Part shown: positions 8,175-10,717 of the stretch, piece after piece
Position numbering within the stretch: the stretch's first letter is position 1
How the letters are laid out: each line of letters begins with the position of its first letter
NCBI GenBank assembly: GCA_043782425.1
Contig: JAYWAM010000278.1
Coordinates: 1 to 10,717 of the forward strand
DNA: 10,717 nucleotides
Direction: 5' to 3'
Source of the DNA: JAYWAM01 sp043782425
GTDB lineage: Bacteria > Pseudomonadota > Gammaproteobacteria > Burkholderiales > Usitatibacteraceae
Program-made: the position numbers and the translations under genes
The notes under the pieces: model-generated
What the model saw: only the letters and a program-made list of their open reading frames with translations
What the model was told of the DNA's origin: nothing
Databases searched by the model: none

Positions 8175-8848
8175 TGACCGTCGTCCACCAACAGCACCCG
8201 CTGCGCGCGCTCAATGACTTTCTGATCATGGGTTGCGATCAGAAAGGTTTTCCCATATTCCCGGCTCAGGTTCGCCATGAGATCGATTAGATCGATCGCG
8301 GTATTTCGATCCAGGCTCGCAGTGGGTTCATCGGCCAGAATGATCGAGGGTTGCGTCGCCAATGCGCGGGCAACGGCGACGCGTTGTTGTTCTCCGCCAG
8401 AAAGGTTCGCCGCGAAGTGCCCGGCGCGTTGCGCCAAGCCGACGCGCGCGAGCCACTCGCCGGCGCGCTCGCGGCGCGCCCGCGCAGCCATTTTTTTGGG
8501 GATCAATGCCAACTCGACATTTTCAATTGCGGTCAACACAGGAACCAGATTGAAGCGCTGGAACACAATGCCGATTTGCTCGCCGCGAAAACGATCCAAC
8601 TGGTCCTGCGCCAGCGTATTGACTGTGATATCGCGTACGGAAATTGTGCCCGAGTCGAGCGCAACGAGCCCAGCGATCAACGCCAGGATGGTGCTTTTAC
8701 CACTGCCCGATGGCCCCATGAGCACGGCCATTTCGCCTTCATTGATCGCAAAGCTGGCTTCACGCACGGCGGCGACTTTGCGCTCCCCAAGGGGAAACGA
8801 CTTGGCGACCTGGCTCAGGCGTACGACTGGTTGCTCGACAGGGCTCAA
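8162..8848 (-). CDS. LolD/MacB-type ABC transporter ATP-binding protein
   Basis: A 228-residue stand-alone ATPase with all motifs: Walker A GPSGSGKST (45-53), Q-loop Gln97 in VFQRFNLVPVLT, signature LSGGEQQR (149-156), Walker B and D-loop ILADEPTASLD (170-180), H-loop H207. Its length and the FNLVPVLT stretch fit the LolD/FtsE/MacB group that pairs with FtsX permeases, and the permease gene follows with a 13-base overlap. The only start consistent with the domain and with the in-frame stop just upstream (the TAG that ends the DUF2141 gene) is TTG at 8846-8848, with an AGGCAAGAG ribosome-site-like sequence before it. The weak start may tune its level relative to its neighbours. Confidence 0.93.
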   Translation of the reverse strand: MSPVEQPVVRLSQVAKSFPLGERKVAAVREASFAINEGEMAVLMGPSGSGKSTILALIAGLVALDSGTISVRDITVNTLAQDQLDRFRGEQIGIVFQRFNLVPVLTAIENVELALIPKKMAARARRERAGEWLARVGLAQRAGHFAANLSGGEQQRVAVARALATQPSIILADEPTASLDRNTAIDLIDLMANLSREYGKTFLIATHDQKVIERAQRVLLVDDGQCLG

Positions 8849-8863
8849 GCTCTTGCCTGCTTT

Positions 8864-9286
8864 CTAGTAGACCAACGCAAAGCGCAAAGTGTGACTCTTG
8901 CCGCTCACATTTTCCATAGCCTGTTCAAACTTCGGCGGACCGTAGCTTCCCTTGGCATTGCGGCTGAAGCCTGTTCCCTCTTTGGGAATACCGATAAAGT
9001 TGGTGTCCAGTTTATAGTTGCTGTTTTCGTCGTGGAAAGCCGTTGCTGCCCATTGACCCTCTTCGACATTGGGAAAGCTGAACTCCACCTCCCCCTTACG
9101 GGCCGGCTTTTTCGCTTGATGGGCGCAAACAAATTTCTTGAACTCTTCGGCGCGACAGAGTTGCACCAGCACCAGGCCTTTGTCACTATCGACGCCTTCC
9201 ACGACGATTTGCACTTCGACAGCCAACACCGGGTGGGCGAGGCTGAAAATAACAACAAATATCAAGCTGCTCCATGTGTGTTTCAT
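8864..9286 (-). CDS. Secreted DUF2141 family protein
   Basis: A 140-residue protein with a signal peptide cleaved at about VLA|VE (residue 22). The mature part matches the DUF2141 pattern: a GLVLVQLC strand, an FPNVEEGQWAATAFHDENSN stretch (about 71-90) with the HDEN turn at 85-88, then KLDTNFIGIPKEGTGFS and GPPKFEQA. The fold is expected to be a small beta-sandwich in the periplasm or outside the cell; the function of the family is unknown. Two Cys (44 and 54) could form a disulfide. It has the strongest ribosome site of the operon (GGAGG) and overlaps the C-protein gene by ATGA, so it is made with the modification machinery. A role as a periplasmic binding or immunity factor is possible but unproven. 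Confidence 0.88.
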   Translation of the reverse strand: MKHTWSSLIFVVIFSLAHPVLAVEVQIVVEGVDSDKGLVLVQLCRAEEFKKFVCAHQAKKPARKGEVEFSFPNVEEGQWAATAFHDENSNYKLDTNFIGIPKEGTGFSRNAKGSYGPPKFEQAMENVSGKSHTLRFALVY

Positions 9287-10230
9287 ATTTCCTCCGTTAT
9301 TGAGTATATCGCTGTTATTGGACGGGTGAGATTGCCGGGACCGCAGACCGGGCAGCGCGGCAGCTTCAATGTGGGTAATAGCGTTTGCTTTCCGGTTAAT
9401 ACCGAATAACTGCGCAACGGCGCCTCGTGCAGATCTTCCACATTGCCGCTCAAAACACTGATCGCGTGGGCCACGGTCATCCCGGCAAGCAGCCGCGTAA
9501 GCACTGGAGAGTCGAAACCGGGTGACGCAGCGAGTAGCGAGGCCATCGAGTGCGCGGCATCAAACTCAGGCACAAATGAGCGGCTAGCCCGCATCCGGTG
9601 GTAAAAACACTCGAAACACGCAGACGCCCCCGGATGCATCGCGAGCAACGCTACGCCGTACCAATCGATGTAAGCGCATAACAGGGGAATTTGCAGCGCC
9701 AGCGTGCGCCGGTTCACTGAGCGAAACAAGGTATGATTCGGCGTGGCCGAACACGCCACAACCATGTTTGCCTTGGTATCGATTTCCTGCGTGATCTGAA
9801 ACCCCGCTTTCTCGGCCAACGTTCCTACCTCTGCTGCAACAGCCTCATCGCCGCACAGGCCTATCACCCTACCCGCTACAGTGTTTTTTTTCGCGTGCCC
9901 ACCACCCATAGTCTCCGCCAGGTGAAACAGGTAGTCTTGCGGCTCAAGGGGGGTGACCGCTCGCGCGACAATCAGGTTCTTGCTGCGCAGCGTATCTACC
10001 AGTTGCAAAACCCGCGCTTCACCGTGCACCCGGCTTAAGTCTTGGCACAAGGTCTTCAGCGGTGATCGAGGCAGCCCTTTTAGCAAGTCTCGAAGCAAAT
10101 CCAATGAGCAGGATATCGTGCTCGCGCTAGCCGGTCCCGCAAACTGGCACCGCTCTGCGTCGCCCAGCGCAAATACTCTTGTCAAGGGCGCGAGATCGAA
10201 GAATACGCTTTCTTCTGCGACATCAGACAT
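9283..10230 (-). CDS. LAP cyclodehydratase C protein: leader-binding, E1/ThiF-like, zinc tetrad
   Basis: A 315-residue protein of the TOMM cyclodehydratase C group (SagC/McbB/BalhC-like; also annotated as TOMM precursor leader peptide-binding protein). Residues about 1-100 fit a RiPP recognition element-type winged helix (for example LLRDLLKGL and LVDTLRSKNLIVAR). Residues about 118-300 fit a reduced E1/ThiF fold (RVIGLCGDEAVAAEVGTLAEKAGF). Two CxxC pairs, CFEC (205-208) and CPVC (293-296), form the expected structural zinc site. The family binds the leader, activates the YcaO partner and does no catalysis itself. The start ATG at 10228-10230 has an AGAGAG ribosome site. It is the first gene after the precursor hairpin, fitting its role of capturing the leader. 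Its YcaO partner is encoded far downstream at 3518-4876. Confidence 0.88.
   Translation of the reverse strand: MSDVAEESVFFDLAPLTRVFALGDAERCQFAGPASASTISCSLDLLRDLLKGLPRSPLKTLCQDLSRVHGEARVLQLVDTLRSKNLIVARAVTPLEPQDYLFHLAETMGGGHAKKNTVAGRVIGLCGDEAVAAEVGTLAEKAGFQITQEIDTKANMVVACSATPNHTLFRSVNRRTLALQIPLLCAYIDWYGVALLAMHPGASACFECFYHRMRASRSFVPEFDAAHSMASLLAASPGFDSPVLTRLLAGMTVAHAISVLSGNVEDLHEAPLRSYSVLTGKQTLLPTLKLPRCPVCGPGNLTRPITAIYSITEEI
9290..9295 (-). promoter_or_regulatory. Strong ribosome binding site of the DUF2141 gene
   Basis: The coding strand reads GGAGGA just 3-4 bases before the ATG at 9284-9286 and lies inside the last codons of the C-protein gene. It is the closest match to the anti-Shine-Dalgarno sequence in the window and supports this start and re-initiation at the ATGA overlap. 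Confidence 0.7.
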
Positions 10231-10308
10231 AACGCTCTCTTTTCTCGAAGAGGTTGAAAACTTGAAGGCACATCATCAAAAGATTCTGTGCACCATCGGC
10301 AATGCAAG

Positions 10309-10350
10309 AAATATCCGGCTTACGTCGGAATAACCATAAGCCGGATATTT
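10309..10350 (-). terminator. Perfect 14-bp hairpin after the precursor gene (attenuator or partial terminator)
   Basis: AAATATCCGGCTTA (10309-10322) and TAAGCCGGATATTT (10337-10350) are exact reverse complements around a 14-base loop. On the minus strand the hairpin begins 12 bases after the precursor stop codon and is followed by TTTCTTG, a poor T-run, so read-through is expected. Hairpins in this position are common in RiPP operons, where they raise the ratio of precursor transcript to enzyme transcript, by partial termination or by protecting the upstream mRNA 3' end. Confidence 0.75.
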
Positions 10351-10362
10351 TGTCAGCCTACC

Positions 10363-10509
10363 CTAAAACTCGTAACCACTTGTACAAGTACTGGTACTAG
10401 TGCAAGTGGCACCCAATGCCGCGCTCATACTCAGACTCAGATCAAGCAATTCAAGTTCCCGCTCAAATGTGTCGACTACAATTAATTGTTCCATTGATAC
10501 TTGTTCCAT
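10363..10509 (-). CDS. Azole-modified (LAP/TOMM) peptide precursor
   Basis: A 48-residue peptide. The leader (about 1-33) begins MEQVSMEQLIVVD, continues through an acidic/Leu-rich stretch ERELELLDLSLS (16-27) and ends SMSAALG. The core, ATCTSTSTCTSGYEF (34-48), has two Cys, five Thr and three Ser, so ten of fifteen residues could be cyclised. The leader style (LELLDL then a small-residue end before a Cys/Ser/Thr core) resembles thiazolyl-peptide and LAP precursors and would dock in the C protein. The start ATG (10507-10509) has GGAGA nine bases upstream; the alternative Met6 has none. Residues 1-3 and 6-8 repeat as MEQ, from a repeated ATGGAACAA. The likely cut is near Gly33 or Ala34, by inference. 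It is first in the operon, 132 bases before the C-protein gene, with a hairpin between. The gene is short enough to be missed by automatic gene calling. Confidence 0.87.
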   Translation of the reverse strand: MEQVSMEQLIVVDTFERELELLDLSLSMSAALGATCTSTSTCTSGYEF

Positions 10510-10717
10510 GATGGTAGCTCTCCAGTTAGAAATTGACGACCAGAAAATTCACTCCCTGGTGATCGCCGACCAAGGTTCTTAAGATAGGGCACGCTTCACC
10601 GCGTTATAGGCAGACACACAACCGCATAACGCATGCGAGCTAAATTTTTGCAATGAGGATGATACAGAGTAAGGAAAATGCATTTTTTTGACTTGGGTTT
10701 TATACCAAACAGAACTC
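10510..10717 (-). promoter_or_regulatory. Upstream leader/promoter region of the operon
   Basis: No convincing gene lies here. On the minus strand there is a ribosome site GGAGA (10519-10523) for the precursor. A loose sigma-70-like pair is TTGCAA (10648-10653) with TTATGC (10624-10629), spacing 18; another possible -10 is TATAAC (10603-10608) without a good -35, and TATAAA near 10699-10704 has its -35 outside the window. GCGTTAT (10601-10607) and ATAACGC (10626-10632) form a 7-bp inverted repeat overlapping the candidate -10 boxes and could be an operator. AAAATGCATTTT (10675-10686) is a 12-base palindrome. The promoter position is therefore uncertain. Confidence 0.35.
10601..10632. repeat. 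7-bp inverted repeat overlapping candidate -10 boxes
   Basis: GCGTTAT and ATAACGC arms are separated by 18 bases (centre to centre 25). It could be a regulator site near the operon promoter, but arms this short can occur by chance. No regulator gene lies in the window. Confidence 0.25.

Noticed and set aside
6173..8848. The ABC/LolA set as the cell's housekeeping lipoprotein-sorting system
   Set aside because: A single permease gene, the association with a barrel instead of LolB, and tight overlaps within a peptide-modification operon argue for a specialised paralogue, though this is not proven.
8351..9409. Plus-strand open frame of 352 codons
   Set aside because: It lies antisense across the ATPase, DUF2141 and C-protein genes and crosses their boundaries; its protein shows no family motif, whereas the minus-strand frames show complete domains.
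10288..10485. Plus-strand frame opposite the precursor gene
   Set aside because: It has no good ribosome site and runs through the hairpin; the minus-strand precursor explains the region better through its core, leader and GGAGA site.
10363..10494. Shorter precursor starting at Met6
   Set aside because: The upstream sequence (GAACAAGTATCA) has no ribosome site, while Met1 has GGAGA at nine bases.

Overview
The window holds one compact minus-strand operon of ten genes that reads as the biosynthesis and export cluster for a ribosomally made, azole-modified peptide (a linear azol(in)e-containing peptide, LAP/TOMM) in a Gram-negative host. The Gram-negative reading rests on a predicted outer-membrane beta-barrel ending in Phe, a LolA-like periplasmic protein and a LolCDE/MacB-type ABC transporter. 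Codon use and base composition suggest a mid-to-high GC member of the Pseudomonadota, but I cannot name a genus.

Transcription order runs from high to low coordinates. A leader region of about 200 bases (10510-10717) precedes a 48-residue precursor peptide gene (10363-10509). Its C-terminal core is ATCTSTSTCTSGYEF, preceded by an acidic/hydrophobic leader. A perfect 14-bp hairpin (10309-10350) separates the precursor gene from the rest of the operon and probably keeps precursor transcript higher than enzyme transcript. Next come the cyclodehydratase partner (C) protein with leader-binding and zinc-tetrad features (9283-10230), a secreted DUF2141 protein (8864-9286), a LolD-like ATPase (8162-8848), an FtsX-type permease (6939-8174), a LolA-like protein (6173-6949), an outer-membrane beta-barrel (4896-6176), the YcaO cyclodehydratase ending in a PxPxP tail (3518-4876), a SagB-type azoline dehydrogenase (2616-3506), and an 821-residue HExxH peptidase / helical-repeat / ABC-ATPase fusion (154-2619). 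Most junctions overlap by 4-13 bases or are separated by fewer than 20, so the block is almost certainly co-transcribed and translationally coupled.

Inferred working model: the C protein binds the leader and hands the core to YcaO, which cyclises Cys/Ser/Thr to azolines; the SagB enzyme oxidises these to azoles; the fusion protein's peptidase domain may remove the leader; and the ABC/LolA/barrel/DUF2141 set may carry the product, or a lipid-linked or hydrophobic form of it, across the envelope or protect the producer. The parts of greatest interest are the very short precursor with an alternating, palindromic core, the wiring of a Lol-like envelope trafficking module into an azole peptide operon, and the peptidase-ABC fusion that has no permease beside it.

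The left edge (1-80) holds two inverted REP-like palindromes that mark the end of the operon; 81-153 shows only weak 5-bp hairpins. No mobile element, tRNA, rRNA or CRISPR array was seen.
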